A stretch of DNA of 58,833 nucleotides from Candidatus Gastranaerophilales bacterium (GTDB lineage: Bacteria; Cyanobacteriota; Vampirovibrionia; Gastranaerophilales; Gastranaerophilaceae), in NCBI GenBank assembly GCA_944324285.1, contig CALUVR010000013.1:1-58833 (forward strand), written 5' to 3'. The position numbers were made by a program, and so were the translations under genes. Shown piece after piece: positions 15,742 through 25,712 of the stretch (positions are counted from its first letter, which is position 1; each line of letters begins with the position of its first letter). Below the pieces are notes generated by a model. That model was not told where the DNA came from. It saw only the letters and a list, made by a program, of their open reading frames with translations, and searched no databases.

Positions 15742-17661
15742 ATGTGCGACTGTCACGAACATAAACATACGCAGGGTACGAGAATTCCGGTTTTATTGAG
15801 GATTTTTGTTTCAATATTATTATTGATTTGCGCAATTGTTTTTCAGATAACCGGTCTTTGGGATTTTGTGATGTTTATGGCAGCATATTTGATTGCAGGC
15901 GGGGATATTCTTCTGCGAGCCTGGAAGAATATTTGGCGCGGGGCTGTGTTTGATGAAAACTTTTTAATGAGTCTTGCAACTATCGGTGCGATTATAATCG
16001 GTGAGTATCCGGAAGCTGTTATGGTAATGGTGCTTTATCAGATTGGAGAATATCTTCAGCATAAGGCAGTTGAAAAATCACGCCGTTCAATTACCGAATT
16101 AATGGATATTCGTCCGGATTATGCAAATATTGAGATTGACGGTACTCTGGAGAAGAAATCTCCGGAAGAAATAAATATAGATGATATAATTATCGTGAGT
16201 GCCGGAGAAAAGGTTCCGCTCGATGGCGTCATTGTGGAAGGAGAAGCTGTTTTTGATACTTCAGCTCTCACAGGTGAATCAGTTCCGCGCAGACTGTCTG
16301 TTGGGGATAATGCTGTAAGCGGTTTTATCAATACTAACGGCGTTATAAAAATTAAGGTAACTAAAAAATTCGGAGAATCTACCGTTGCAAAAATTCTTGA
16401 ACTGGTTGAACATGCAGGGGAAAAGAAAGCAAAAGCAGAGAATTTTATTACGAAATTTGCGAGAATATATACGCCTGTTGTTGTTGTGTGTGCCTTAATT
16501 CTTGCGCTCATTCCTCCTGTATTTCATGACGGACAGTTCGGAGTGTGGTTCTCCAGAGCATTGACTTTCCTTGTAATATCATGTCCTTGTGCACTTGTAA
16601 TTTCTGTGCCGCTCGGATTTTTTGCAGGTATCGGCGGAGCTTCAAGAAAAGGAATTTTAATCAAAGGAAGCTCTTATCTGGAGGCTCTTTCTAAGCCGGA
16701 AACTGTAGTATTTGATAAAACCGGAACATTGACAAAAGGAACTTTTGCGGTTACTGAACTTGTTCCCGCTGAACATATTTCTTCTGATGAACTTTTGATT
16801 ACTGCGGCAAAAGCTGAAAATTATTCTAATCATCCTATAGCTTTATCTTTGAAAAGGGCTTATGATGAACATATACAACAACAGGAGAACACTTTTGATG
16901 ATATCCCTATTGCGGGTTTGGAAGAGGAAGGTCCTTCCGGTATAACTGATGTTGAAGAAATTGCAGGCTGTGGTGTGAAGGCTAATGTTGACGGAGAAAC
17001 TGTTCTTGTCGGAAACGATAAATTGATGCTGCAGTTTGGTGTCAGAATAGGCAAAGTCCATGATTCCGGAACGGTTGTTTATGTTGCAAAAAATAGTGAA
17101 TATATAGGTTATATTGTTATTTCTGATGAAATAAAAGATGATGCAGTATCAACAATACGAGATTTGAAGGAGATGAAAGTAAAATCAGTTATGCTGACCG
17201 GTGATTCTGTTGCGGCAGCGGAGTATCCGACTATGATGCTCGGATTGGATAAATATTATTCACAACTTCTTCCAGAGGACAAAGTTTATAGAATTGAAAA
17301 ACTTATAGAGGCTAAAAAGAAAAATAGAACAATCCTATTTGCAGGGGACGGTATTAATGATGCACCGGTTCTAATGCGTGCAGATGTCGGAATTGCCATG
17401 GGGGGACTCGGATCTGATGCTGCAATTGAGGCTGCCGATGTTGTTATTATGGATGATAAACCTTCAAAGATAGTGACGGCAATTAATATTGCAAGAAAGA
17501 CCATGCGTATTGTAAAACAGAATATAATTTTTGCTGTCGGGATAAAAATATTGTTTCTTATTCTCGGTGCATTAGGTTTGATGACAATGTGGGGAGCTGT
17601 TTTTGCTGATGTTGGTGTCGCACTTCTTGCGGTTTTAAATTCACTCAGAGCATTAAGGTAA
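15742..17661 (+). CDS. zntA: Zn/Cd/Pb-exporting P1B-type ATPase
   Basis: Pumps soft divalent metals out of the cytoplasm. The start is taken at ATG 15742 with AAAGG upstream; an in-frame GTG at 15712 lies at the expected transcription start. The N-terminus MCDCHEHKH is a short Cys/His metal-binding tail instead of a full HMA domain. Motifs in order: SALTGES, the membrane CPC (ISCPCALVIS), DKTGTLTKG phosphorylation site, NHPIA, and GDGINDAPVL. The last helices contain ADVGVALLAVLNSLRAL, whose Asp is characteristic of the zinc/cadmium/lead subgroup. The promoter palindrome points to metal-induced expression. About 639 residues. Confidence 0.9.
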   Translation: MCDCHEHKHTQGTRIPVLLRIFVSILLLICAIVFQITGLWDFVMFMAAYLIAGGDILLRAWKNIWRGAVFDENFLMSLATIGAIIIGEYPEAVMVMVLYQIGEYLQHKAVEKSRRSITELMDIRPDYANIEIDGTLEKKSPEEINIDDIIIVSAGEKVPLDGVIVEGEAVFDTSALTGESVPRRLSVGDNAVSGFINTNGVIKIKVTKKFGESTVAKILELVEHAGEKKAKAENFITKFARIYTPVVVVCALILALIPPVFHDGQFGVWFSRALTFLVISCPCALVISVPLGFFAGIGGASRKGILIKGSSYLEALSKPETVVFDKTGTLTKGTFAVTELVPAEHISSDELLITAAKAENYSNHPIALSLKRAYDEHIQQQENTFDDIPIAGLEEEGPSGITDVEEIAGCGVKANVDGETVLVGNDKLMLQFGVRIGKVHDSGTVVYVAKNSEYIGYIVISDEIKDDAVSTIRDLKEMKVKSVMLTGDSVAAAEYPTMMLGLDKYYSQLLPEDKVYRIEKLIEAKKKNRTILFAGDGINDAPVLMRADVGIAMGGLGSDAAIEAADVVIMDDKPSKIVTAINIARKTMRIVKQNIIFAVGIKILFLILGALGLMTMWGAVFADVGVALLAVLNSLRALR

Positions 17662-17669
17662 ATTCTCAA

Positions 17670-17697
17670 AAAGCGGACATTTAATTGTCCGTTTTTT
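17670..17697 (+). terminator. Rho-independent terminator of the metal ATPase
   Basis: CGGACA (17674-17679) and TGTCCG (17686-17691) form a stem with a six-base loop, followed by TTTTTT. Confidence 0.85.
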
Positions 17698-17732
17698 ATA
17701 TACTCTAAATGGTGTATTCAGAGTGTTTTTTA

Positions 17733-17779
17733 TTGACAGCAGCTTAATAATATTTTACATTAATTGTAGAAAATTCTAC
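17733..17779 (+). promoter_or_regulatory. Efflux operon promoter with palindrome at the start site
   Basis: -35 TTGACA (17733-17738) and -10 TACATT (17756-17761) have a 17-bp spacer. GTAGAAAATTCTAC (17766-17779), a 6-2-6 palindrome, covers the expected start of transcription and could bind a repressor of the efflux operon. The palindrome is short, so this is tentative. Confidence 0.45.
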
Positions 17780-17814
17780 TGTTAAATGACTACTAATATT
17801 AATTGGAGAGAAGC

Positions 17815-18993
17815 ATGAAGATTAGTTTGACCAGAAAACAATGGGCTATCGTTGTATTATTAATCATTATAGTGCCGATTATATATAACAAAACATCGGT
17901 GTTTATCACGGGGATGATACAGCAGCAGGCGATGAGAATGCCGAAAGAAGTTGAGGTTGCTAATCCTCATCTGGAATCCGTGAATGTCTCAGCAGAAGCA
18001 ACCGGCAGGGTTGAGGCACAGTATTCCGTAGACCTTGTAGCAAGGGTTCCGGGGTTTTTGATAAAAAAATATTTTAAGGAAGGCGATTTCGTCAAAAAGG
18101 GTCAGCTTCTTTTCCAGATAGATCCGAGGGAATATCAGATTGATGTAAATAATGCCGCTGCAAACGTAAATCAATATCAGGCATTATTGAAAAATGCCCA
18201 GCAAGAATTAAACAGAGCAAACGCTCTTATAAAAGAAGATTTGATAAGCAGATCTGATGTAGACCAGAGTCTTGCAACAAGAAACCAGAATAAAGCGCTT
18301 CTTGATGCAGCAAGACAGCAGCTTGAACTTGCTAAAGTAAATCTTGGTTATACCTCCATAAAATCTCCGATAGACGGAAGAATTGGTAAAGTTAATATTA
18401 CGGAAGGCAACTACGTAACTGCAACCTCCGGCGGGCTTGTTAATATTTCAAGCGTTAATCCTGTTTATGTCACTTTCAGTTTAAAAAACGATGATTTTGT
18501 AAAACTTCTCAAGGCAAGCGACAGATATAAAGATGTTGAAGTAAAAGTACAGTTTAGCCGCGGTGACTGGTATGACAAAATCGGCAAGGTTAACTTTGTA
18601 GATAACAAAATTGATAAAGATTCAGGTTCTGTATATATGAGAGCAACATTTGACAATTCAAAAATGTGGCTTGTCCCTGGTGCTTATATGAAGGTTCAAC
18701 TAACAGCACCGGAAAAAGTTAATTATATAACAATACCGCAGTCCTGCACAAAGGGGGATGCAATGAGCGGATATTACGTATGGGCTGTTGAGGATAATAA
18801 GGCGGTAAGAAAAAATATTAAAGTAAGTGAAAATATAAATAACAACTGGGTTGTAGATAGCGGGCTTACACTTTCTGATGTAATTGTGGTTTCAGGTATT
18901 CAGAATATTTCGGCAGAAGGCCAGAAACTGAAAATAGTTAACAATACAGAAAAAACTGCGGCTCAATCAGCCGGAACAAAAGCAGAAAAATAG
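17815..18993 (+). CDS. RND efflux periplasmic adaptor (membrane fusion protein)
   Basis: Bridges the inner-membrane pump and the outer-membrane channel. The ATG at 17815 follows GGAGAG; an in-frame TTG at 17803 precedes that site. Residues about 12-30 anchor the protein in the inner membrane. The barrel-sandwich half-motif VDLVARVPGFLIKKYFKEGD is followed by KKGQLLFQIDP, a helical hairpin rich in Ala/Gln, and GYTSIKSPIDGRIG, as in AcrA/MexA. About 392 residues. It is followed by the RND pump (15-bp gap) and TolC, so all parts of a tripartite pump are encoded. Substrates unknown. Confidence 0.93.
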   Translation: MKISLTRKQWAIVVLLIIIVPIIYNKTSVFITGMIQQQAMRMPKEVEVANPHLESVNVSAEATGRVEAQYSVDLVARVPGFLIKKYFKEGDFVKKGQLLFQIDPREYQIDVNNAAANVNQYQALLKNAQQELNRANALIKEDLISRSDVDQSLATRNQNKALLDAARQQLELAKVNLGYTSIKSPIDGRIGKVNITEGNYVTATSGGLVNISSVNPVYVTFSLKNDDFVKLLKASDRYKDVEVKVQFSRGDWYDKIGKVNFVDNKIDKDSGSVYMRATFDNSKMWLVPGAYMKVQLTAPEKVNYITIPQSCTKGDAMSGYYVWAVEDNKAVRKNIKVSENINNNWVVDSGLTLSDVIVVSGIQNISAEGQKLKIVNNTEKTAAQSAGTKAEK

Positions 18994-19008
18994 TACAGGT
19001 AAAGGTTA

Positions 19009-22000
19009 ATGAAACAAATATTTGATAAAGATAAACTGTTCTTTTTTATAAGAAAACCGAGATTTGCACTCGTAATATCATTGTGTATAGTGATTTTAGG
19101 GTTGATTTCTCTGTTGAGTTTGAAGCAGGAAAGTTATCCTGAAGTAACCCCTCCGCAGGTCAGGGTATCTGCTAACTATCAGGGTGCGAGTGCCGAGGTT
19201 ATTGAATCCACCGTTGCGACAGTTCTTGAAAACAAGCTCAACGGTGTTGAAAATATGACCTATATGACCTCAACTTCAACAGATGGCAGTTATACTTTAA
19301 CCCTTTATTTTAAGGTTGGTACAGATAAAAACATTAACCTTATGAATGTCCAGAACCTTATCCAGCGTGTTCAGTCACAGTTGCCTGAAGATGTTCAAAG
19401 AACGGGTGTTACTGCGATAAGCCGTTCATCAGGCTCAGGTGCTATTATTTTGACACTTTATCCTGAATCCGGCGACTGGACTCAATTGGATTTGACAAAC
19501 TACGGTTCAATATATATTAAAGATGAATTAAAACGTGTTGAGGGTGTTGCTGATGTAATGGTATTCGGCGGCGGTAATTATTCTATGAGAATTTGGCTTG
19601 ACCCTGAAAAGATGGCAGGTTTGAATATTTCAACAAGCGAAGTTCAGGCGGCTATTAAAAACCAGAACACACAGGTTGCAACAGGTGCCCTGGGGCAATT
19701 ACCGACGGATGAAAAGCAGGCACTCCAGATGACTTTAAAAACTCCGGGTAGACTTTCAGACGTTAAAGAATTTGAAAATATAATTATCCGTTCAAATATG
19801 GACGGAACTAACGTCAAGATAAAAGATATTGCAAGAGTTGAACTCGGTGCGGAATCGTATTCAAACTTAGGTCTTGTTAACGGCAAACCTTCCGCGGTTG
19901 TTGTGATTTCGCAATTGCCTGACGCGAACATTATTAACCTTTCAAAAGCTGTTAAAGCAAAGGTTAACGAATTAAACGACCGTATGACAAACGGTATTAA
20001 AATTTTATACGTAAAAGATGATGCGGACTTTATCCACGAGTCTATGAAGGAAGTTGAATTCACAATCCTTTTGACCGCATTAATCGTTGTTATAATTATC
20101 TATCTTTTCTTAGGCGACGGAATGGCAACACTTGTTCCTTGTGTCACAATTCCGGTGTCGTTGATAGGCACGTTCTTTGCGCTTAAGGCAATGGGAATGA
20201 CGATTAACCTGTTGTCACTTTTTGCGTTGGTACTTGCAGTCGGGGTTGTAGTTGATGACGCTATCGTTGTAATCGAAAACGTAAACAGGCACATTGAAGA
20301 AGGTAAATCTCCGATTATTGCAACTCAATTGACAATGCAGGAAGTCGGGTTTGCCCTTGTTGCAATGGCACTTGTTTTGATGGCGGTATTTGTTCCGATT
20401 ATCTTTATGACAGGCATGACGGGTGTTATGTATAAGCAGTTTGCCGTATGTATTGCGGTTTCAATCGCAATTTCAGCAATCTGTGCGCTCACGCTTTCCC
20501 CTGCTATGTGTTCGCATTTCTTCGGGCATAAAGGAGAGCAAAAGCACCATGATTATTCAAAATATCCGTGGCTTGAATTAGTAGACAGAATAAAAGCAAG
20601 AATAGGCAAACGTACTGCAGTCTGGGTTCATAAATTCAATGATATGTTTGCGAAACTTGAAGATTTTTATATTGAATATGTAACTAAATTTGTTTATAAC
20701 AAAAAGCTTGTTGCAATATTTTATGTTGCAGTTCTTGCGCTGACACTTTTGTCATTTAAAACAATTTCAACAGGGTTTATTCCGGATGAAGATCAGGGTG
20801 TTCTGCTAGCGACAATAACTCTTCCTGACGGTGCATCATTATCCAGAACAGAAGAAGTTTCAAGAAGATTCACCGAACAGATAAAAGATATCCCTGGGGT
20901 TAACCCTGAAAAATTGACTGTATTCGGCGGTGACGGTGCAACAAACCAATCTACCGTAATCATACAGCTTGATGATTATGCGGACAGAAAAATGAATCCT
21001 GTAAAATGGATTAAATATAAATTACAGGGTAAAGAAACGAATTTGTCGCACGTTGCGATATTGAATAAAGTAAGGGCAGTTGCCGCAAATACAAAAGAAG
21101 CATCTATTATGTCATTTTCACCGCCGGCAATTAACGGTATGAGTATGATGGGCGGGTTTGAATTCCAGATGCTTTCGCAGGGCGAATACACAGCACAGGA
21201 TCTGGAAAGCTGGGCAAACAAACTCGTTGCCGCCGCAAACCAGAATCCGTCATTATCGAGCGTGTATACATCATTTCAGGCAAATGTTCCTCAGTATATA
21301 GTTGATATTGATTATGATAAAGCGCTTGCGCAGAATGTTGATTTGCAGGAGTTATACTCAACCCTCACCTCAATGCTCGGTACTTATTACGTAAACGACT
21401 TTAATAAATATGACCGTGTATTTAAGGTTCAAATGCAGGCTGAAAGTAATTTCAGAAATAAAGCGAGTGATTTATCAGGAATATATGTAAAAAATAAAAA
21501 CGGTGTAATGGTTCCGATATTATCAATCGTAAAACTGAAACAGACTGTAGGTACGGCGTCAATTTCACGATACAACCAGTATAAATCAGTACAAATTCAA
21601 GGTCAGCAGGCACCGGGGAAAAGTTCCGGCGATGCTATGGCCGCAATGGAAGAAGTTGCAAAGAGCGTACTTCCGTCTGATATTACCTTCGACTGGTCAG
21701 GTACATCCGCTCAGGAAAGAGAAGCCTCGGGGCAGACCGCAATGATTGTAGGTATGGCGCTTGTGTTTGTATACCTCTTCCTTGTCGCATTGTATGAAAG
21801 TTACACAATCCCGATTGCAGTATTGTTAATTTCCCCGATTGCGGCATTGGGTGCCTTGATATTCCAGATGATGATTAACCAGTCATTTGATATTTATTCG
21901 CAGGTCGGTATGATTACGCTTGTCGGTCTTGCGGCTAAACAGTCAATTCTTATTGTTGAATTTGCGAAGGAAGAGCACGAAAAACATGGGCTTTCCGTTA

Positions 22001-22275
22001 AAGATGCAGCAATTAAAGCTGCAAAACTAAGATTCAGAGCGATTATGATGACGGAAATGGCATTTATCTTAGGTGTAATGCCGATGCTATTCGCAACAGG
22101 CGCCGGCGCAAATTCAAGAATTTCCGTAGGGTCTACGGTATTCGGCGGTATGATTGCGGCTGCAACTTTAGGTGCGGTTCTGACACCTGCCTTCTATGTT
22201 ATCGTTCAGGAATTTGTTGACCTGTTCCCTAAAAAAGAAATTACGGAAAAAGATTTGGAGATTTCGGTAAAATGA
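19009..22275 (+). CDS. RND efflux pump, AcrB/HAE1 family
   Basis: Proton-driven inner-membrane exporter of hydrophobic or toxic compounds. At 1088 residues with twelve membrane helices and two large periplasmic loops it matches AcrB-type pumps. The N-terminus has the typical [20 protein letters not shown]. The proton-relay acidic pair is in [15 protein letters not shown] (fourth helix), and the second half contains [14 protein letters not shown] and [14 protein letters not shown], with the conserved Lys. It is the second gene of the operon and overlaps tolC by 4 bp. Specificity cannot be predicted. Confidence 0.95.
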   Translation: MKQIFDKDKLFFFIRKPRFALVISLCIVILGLISLLSLKQESYPEVTPPQVRVSANYQGASAEVIESTVATVLENKLNGVENMTYMTSTSTDGSYTLTLYFKVGTDKNINLMNVQNLIQRVQSQLPEDVQRTGVTAISRSSGSGAIILTLYPESGDWTQLDLTNYGSIYIKDELKRVEGVADVMVFGGGNYSMRIWLDPEKMAGLNISTSEVQAAIKNQNTQVATGALGQLPTDEKQALQMTLKTPGRLSDVKEFENIIIRSNMDGTNVKIKDIARVELGAESYSNLGLVNGKPSAVVVISQLPDANIINLSKAVKAKVNELNDRMTNGIKILYVKDDADFIHESMKEVEFTILLTALIVVIIIYLFLGDGMATLVPCVTIPVSLIGTFFALKAMGMTINLLSLFALVLAVGVVVDDAIVVIENVNRHIEEGKSPIIATQLTMQEVGFALVAMALVLMAVFVPIIFMTGMTGVMYKQFAVCIAVSIAISAICALTLSPAMCSHFFGHKGEQKHHDYSKYPWLELVDRIKARIGKRTAVWVHKFNDMFAKLEDFYIEYVTKFVYNKKLVAIFYVAVLALTLLSFKTISTGFIPDEDQGVLLATITLPDGASLSRTEEVSRRFTEQIKDIPGVNPEKLTVFGGDGATNQSTVIIQLDDYADRKMNPVKWIKYKLQGKETNLSHVAILNKVRAVAANTKEASIMSFSPPAINGMSMMGGFEFQMLSQGEYTAQDLESWANKLVAAANQNPSLSSVYTSFQANVPQYIVDIDYDKALAQNVDLQELYSTLTSMLGTYYVNDFNKYDRVFKVQMQAESNFRNKASDLSGIYVKNKNGVMVPILSIVKLKQTVGTASISRYNQYKSVQIQGQQAPGKSSGDAMAAMEEVAKSVLPSDITFDWSGTSAQEREASGQTAMIVGMALVFVYLFLVALYESYTIPIAVLLISPIAALGALIFQMMINQSFDIYSQVGMITLVGLAAKQSILIVEFAKEEHEKHGLSVKDAAIKAAKLRFRAIMMTEMAFILGVMPMLFATGAGANSRISVGSTVFGGMIAAATLGAVLTPAFYVIVQEFVDLFPKKEITEKDLEISVK

Positions 22276-23801
22276 AAAAGGTTCTCAATGTATTATTAAT
22301 ATGTTCGGTTTTGACGTTAACAGGAAACTTGGCGTTCGCAAAGAATACTGAGACAAAAGCTGTTGATACCACAAATATTGCCAAAAAGCCGGAAAAGATT
22401 GAAATTGTTAAGCCGGAAAAGAAAAAGAAAGTTAACCTGAAGCGAGAAAAACGTAAAAACGCCGAAAATGCCAAAAGCAAAAAAGCGACTTCCAAAGAAG
22501 CGGAAGGCATGTATGAAACTAAATTCCCAGTAATTAACAGTAAGATTGAATACGCTGATATGAACGGCGAAGTTACCCTGAGTGACTGCATAAAACTTGC
22601 GATCACCCATAACCCGACAATTATGTCAGCGATTAGTAATTCCGAAATTTTTAAATCCCGTATAGGTCAGGCGTGGTCAAATTATTTCCCGACTCTGAGT
22701 GCAGGTGTTAACTATTCCAGAAACGATATGTTTATGACAATGAACAGTTCGTATATGCGGGCAATGAACCAGCGTTATAATATGTATTATATGCCGACGA
22801 TTTCGGCGGATATGCTTCTGTTTGATTTCGGTAAAACAAAAGCAGCCGCAGATATGGCAAAAAGAAATTTTGAATCATCAAGATATGATGCGGAAACAAG
22901 TATTGAACTTGTAATTTATAACGTAAAAGTCGCATACTATAATCTTCTTTTTGCAGAAATCCAAAAGACTGTGTATGAAGATACCGTAAAGGATTTTGAA
23001 TTGCAGTTGAAGCAGGCATCAGCGCATTACCATATCGGGAAAAAAGCGAAAATTGATGTCACGACAGCGGAATACAACCTCGGGAATGCAAAGGTTAACT
23101 TAATCAAAGCGAAAAATACGCTGGAACTTGCGGCTGCAGAACTTGCTAATGCTGTTGGTATTCCGGAACTTGAGGGTGTAATTTTAAAAGATAAATTAAA
23201 CACAAAAGCTTATGACGTAAACTTCCAAAATTTACTTGAAACCGCGGAAGCTTCGCGACCTGCGCTTCTTTCGGCAAAAAAACAGGTTAGCGCTGCTGAA
23301 ATGAATGTAAGGAGTTCAAAACGTGCATTTGCACCTGATATCAGCGCATTTGGCTCCTATAATCAGGGCGGACGACAGATTGACAGCGATTACGGCTATC
23401 AGTTCGGGGTTCAGCTGAATTATACAGCCTTGAACCTGATGTTACTGAAAAAACAGGTTGATGAGGCGACTGCGACTTACAGAAAAGCTGTAGCGGATTA
23501 CGAACAGCAGCGTCAGAATGTTTATTTGGAAGTAAAAAGCGCCTATATAAATCTAATGAATTCGCACGATAGTATCGGGGTTTCAAAACTTGCGCTCCAG
23601 CAGGCAAAGGAACGTCAATATCAGGCATTCAGAAGATATCAGGTCGGATTAGGCGATGCTATTGAATTTAAAGACGCTGAAAACACATACCTAAATGCTC
23701 AGCTGGATTATTATTCAAATGTGCTGAACTACAATATAAACGCAGCGGAATTGGAACGTGTAATCGGCGCTCCTATAAAAGAAACCGACATAGAACTGTA
23801 A
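22272..23801 (+). CDS. TolC family outer membrane efflux protein
   Basis: Outer-membrane exit duct for the RND pump. A signal peptide (hydrophobic 6-20, cut after AFA near 23) is followed by an unusual Lys-rich region (about 24-80, with [20 protein letters not shown]) that is longer than in most homologues. Two OEP repeats follow: from [21 protein letters not shown], and from [20 protein letters not shown], with [13 protein letters not shown] and [20 protein letters not shown] near the end. 509 residues. The ATG overlaps the stop of the pump gene (ATGA), implying translational coupling. Confidence 0.93.
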   Translation: MKKVLNVLLICSVLTLTGNLAFAKNTETKAVDTTNIAKKPEKIEIVKPEKKKKVNLKREKRKNAENAKSKKATSKEAEGMYETKFPVINSKIEYADMNGEVTLSDCIKLAITHNPTIMSAISNSEIFKSRIGQAWSNYFPTLSAGVNYSRNDMFMTMNSSYMRAMNQRYNMYYMPTISADMLLFDFGKTKAAADMAKRNFESSRYDAETSIELVIYNVKVAYYNLLFAEIQKTVYEDTVKDFELQLKQASAHYHIGKKAKIDVTTAEYNLGNAKVNLIKAKNTLELAAAELANAVGIPELEGVILKDKLNTKAYDVNFQNLLETAEASRPALLSAKKQVSAAEMNVRSSKRAFAPDISAFGSYNQGGRQIDSDYGYQFGVQLNYTALNLMLLKKQVDEATATYRKAVADYEQQRQNVYLEVKSAYINLMNSHDSIGVSKLALQQAKERQYQAFRRYQVGLGDAIEFKDAENTYLNAQLDYYSNVLNYNINAAELERVIGAPIKETDIEL

Positions 23802-24221
23802 TACGCAATTGGGTATTATTAAGTGAAGTGTGAGGAGTGAATAGTGAGTAGTTCAATATAAAGTAGTTGAAAGGTTAAACGGTTGAAAGGTGGAAGGAGT
23901 GTCTTTTAAATCCCTCTCCCCAAGGCGGGAGAGGGGGATAAGCGTGATGAGTAAATGTTAATGCCGAGAGGTCAAGGTATATGTGTTTACCACCTTTTAC
24001 AAGACGGAAAGTATTTTCATCCCCTCCCTCAAGGGAAGAGGGTGTCCGTAGGGCGGGTGATGGTAGTTAAATGACGAGTGAAGGGTTCAGCATAAGAAAT
24101 TGAAACGGTGAAGAGTTTTCTTCATCCCTCTCCCTACGGGAGAGGGGAAGGGTGAGGGGGAGATGTTGCGAGTATTCGGAATCGCATAACCGTGCAACGA
24201 CAATGTGATTTCGGAATTATT

Positions 24222-24241
24222 GTTGGGCAGGTATGCCCAAC
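24222..24241. repeat. GTTGGGC hairpin, second copy
   Basis: GTTGGGC-AGGTAT-GCCCAAC. It is the reverse complement, with nearly the same loop, of the hairpin at 5291-5311, and both are flanked by a CGACA/TGTCG. Confidence 0.6.
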
Positions 24242-24248
24242 CGACAAT

Positions 24249-24292
24249 CCGAAATCTTTGATTTCGAGGAGGTGAGCAATGAAAAGTTAACA
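24249..24292. mobile_element. Partial copy of the 100-bp MITE-like element
   Basis: Matches the right-hand 45 bp of the elements at 33914 and 46392, from CCGAAATC to the terminal GTTAACA, with a small difference around GGAGG(GG)T(A)GC. The left half is missing. Confidence 0.65.
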
Positions 24293-24419
24293 GACACCTC
24301 CTTTTGGGAAAGTGGGTCTGCAGGGCGGGTGAGTGTAATTAAGTGAGGAGAGAAGTGACTGCTTATTTTAATTGAACTATTCACTACTCACGCTTCACTA
24401 TTCTCTATTATTTACCCTC

Positions 24420-24450
24420 TTGACTGATAGCAGCTATCAGGTTGTAATAT
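24420..24450 (+). promoter_or_regulatory. MerR-type promoter of the Tat/reductase operon
   Basis: -35 TTGACT (24420-24425) and TAATAT (24445-24450) are 19 bp apart, longer than the usual 17. A dyad CTGATAG-CAG-CTATCAG (24424-24440) fills the spacer. Over-long spacers with a centred dyad are the hallmark of MerR-family activators. The block TCTTGACTGATAG is identical in the promoter at 27983. A TATAAT at 24448 is an alternative -10 with a 22-bp spacer. Confidence 0.6.
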
Positions 24451-24482
24451 AATATTGTCAGGATAAATTTGGAGAGTTAACA

Positions 24483-25709
24483 ATGAAACGACGTGAATTT
24501 ATTATAAATTCCGCTATTGCAATCGGCGGTACAGCATTACTTTCGGGTTGCGGTGAGAAAAAACTTATTAAATCGGAAAATCAGGTTGCGAAAAGAAAAT
24601 ACAGAGATATAGATGTCCCGCTTTTAGCCCTTGGGTGTATGAGGCTGCCGATGAGAAATGACGAGATTGACCAGCAGGAACTCGACAGAATGGTCGATTA
24701 TTGTATGGAGCACGGCGCGAATTATTTTGATACAGCTTATATGTATGTTGATTCAAAATCAGAACTTGCTATCGGTAAATCTTTGAAAAGATATAAAAGG
24801 GAAGATTTTATTCTTGCTGACAAAAGCCCTATTTACAAGATGAAAACCCGCGAAGATGTAAGGGAAATTTTTGAGGAACAGCTTAAAAAATGTCAGGTTG
24901 AATATTTTGATTTTTATATGTGCCACAATATTAATAAAAATACGGTTGATACATACAGAAATGTTGCTATGTATGACGAACTTGTAAAATTGAAAAAAGA
25001 AGGCAAGATAAAATATCTTGGATTTTCTTTTCACGGAACCCCTGATATTTTGCGTGAAGTTGTAAAAGAACACAAGTGGGATTTTGCGCAGTTACAGATA
25101 AATTATCTTGACTGGGATGTTGTGAAGGCAAAAGAGCAGTATGATATAGTTCAGGCGGAAGGAATTCCTGTAATTGTAATGGAACCTTTGCGTGGCGGCG
25201 GTCTTGTTAATTTAAGCGATAAGGCGCTTGCTAAACTCAAAGAACATTATCCTGAAACAACTCCTGCTTCATTCGGGCTTAGGTGGGCGGCGAGCAGAAA
25301 AAATGTTGTAACCGTTTTGAGCGGTATGAGTAATTTACAGCAGGTTAAAGAAAATATTCAGACATTTATTGATTATAAAGAAATGACGGAAGATGAAATA
25401 AAGGTTGCTGATGAGATTTCAAAAATTATACAATCTCAGGGAGAAATCAATTGTACTGCCTGCAAATACTGTATGGAGGTTTGCCCGCGCGGGATAAATA
25501 TTCCTGCTGCTTTTGCTCTTTATAATCAGTATAAAGTTTCGAAAAGCAAAATGTCTTTTACAATGTATTATGACACATTATCAGAGTCGGAGCAGCCTGA
25601 TGCGTGTATAAAATGCGGATTGTGCAATAAAAACTGTCCGCAAAATCTGGATATACCTGCGCTGCTTACAAAAATCGCAGATGAATATAAGAAAATTAAG
25701 GCAAGTTAA
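24483..25709 (+). CDS. Tat-exported aldo/keto reductase with C-terminal iron-sulfur domain
   Basis: Predicted NAD(P)H-type oxidoreductase acting outside the cytoplasm. KRREFI at the N-terminus plus a hydrophobic stretch is a twin-arginine signal, and LLSGC (Cys23) looks like a lipobox, so it may be a Tat lipoprotein. The AKR barrel keeps the catalytic tetrad: Asp83 and Tyr88 (FDTAYMY), Lys114 (LADKSP) and His148 (MCHN). The C-terminus has two CxxCxxCxxxCP ferredoxin sites (CTACKYCMEVCP, CIKCGLCNKNCP). GGAG precedes the ATG. It is followed directly by a polyferredoxin and tatAC, so electrons probably pass between the two. Natural substrate unknown. Confidence 0.9.
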   Translation: MKRREFIINSAIAIGGTALLSGCGEKKLIKSENQVAKRKYRDIDVPLLALGCMRLPMRNDEIDQQELDRMVDYCMEHGANYFDTAYMYVDSKSELAIGKSLKRYKREDFILADKSPIYKMKTREDVREIFEEQLKKCQVEYFDFYMCHNINKNTVDTYRNVAMYDELVKLKKEGKIKYLGFSFHGTPDILREVVKEHKWDFAQLQINYLDWDVVKAKEQYDIVQAEGIPVIVMEPLRGGGLVNLSDKALAKLKEHYPETTPASFGLRWAASRKNVVTVLSGMSNLQQVKENIQTFIDYKEMTEDEIKVADEISKIIQSQGEINCTACKYCMEVCPRGINIPAAFALYNQYKVSKSKMSFTMYYDTLSESEQPDACIKCGLCNKNCPQNLDIPALLTKIADEYKKIKAS

Positions 25710-25712
25710 AAA

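Larger units (their letters stand above)
23802..24419. repeat. Long array of REP-like inverted repeats
   Basis: No gene in about 600 bp. Several CCCTCTCCC...GGGAGAGGG hairpins occur (near 23911-23938, 24020-24045, 24125-24150), a GTTGGGC/GCCCAAC hairpin (24222-24241), and a partial copy of the 100-bp element (24249-24292). Between them are short AT-rich stretches such as AAGTGAGGAGTGAATAGTGAG that recur at 46134. Confidence 0.75.
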
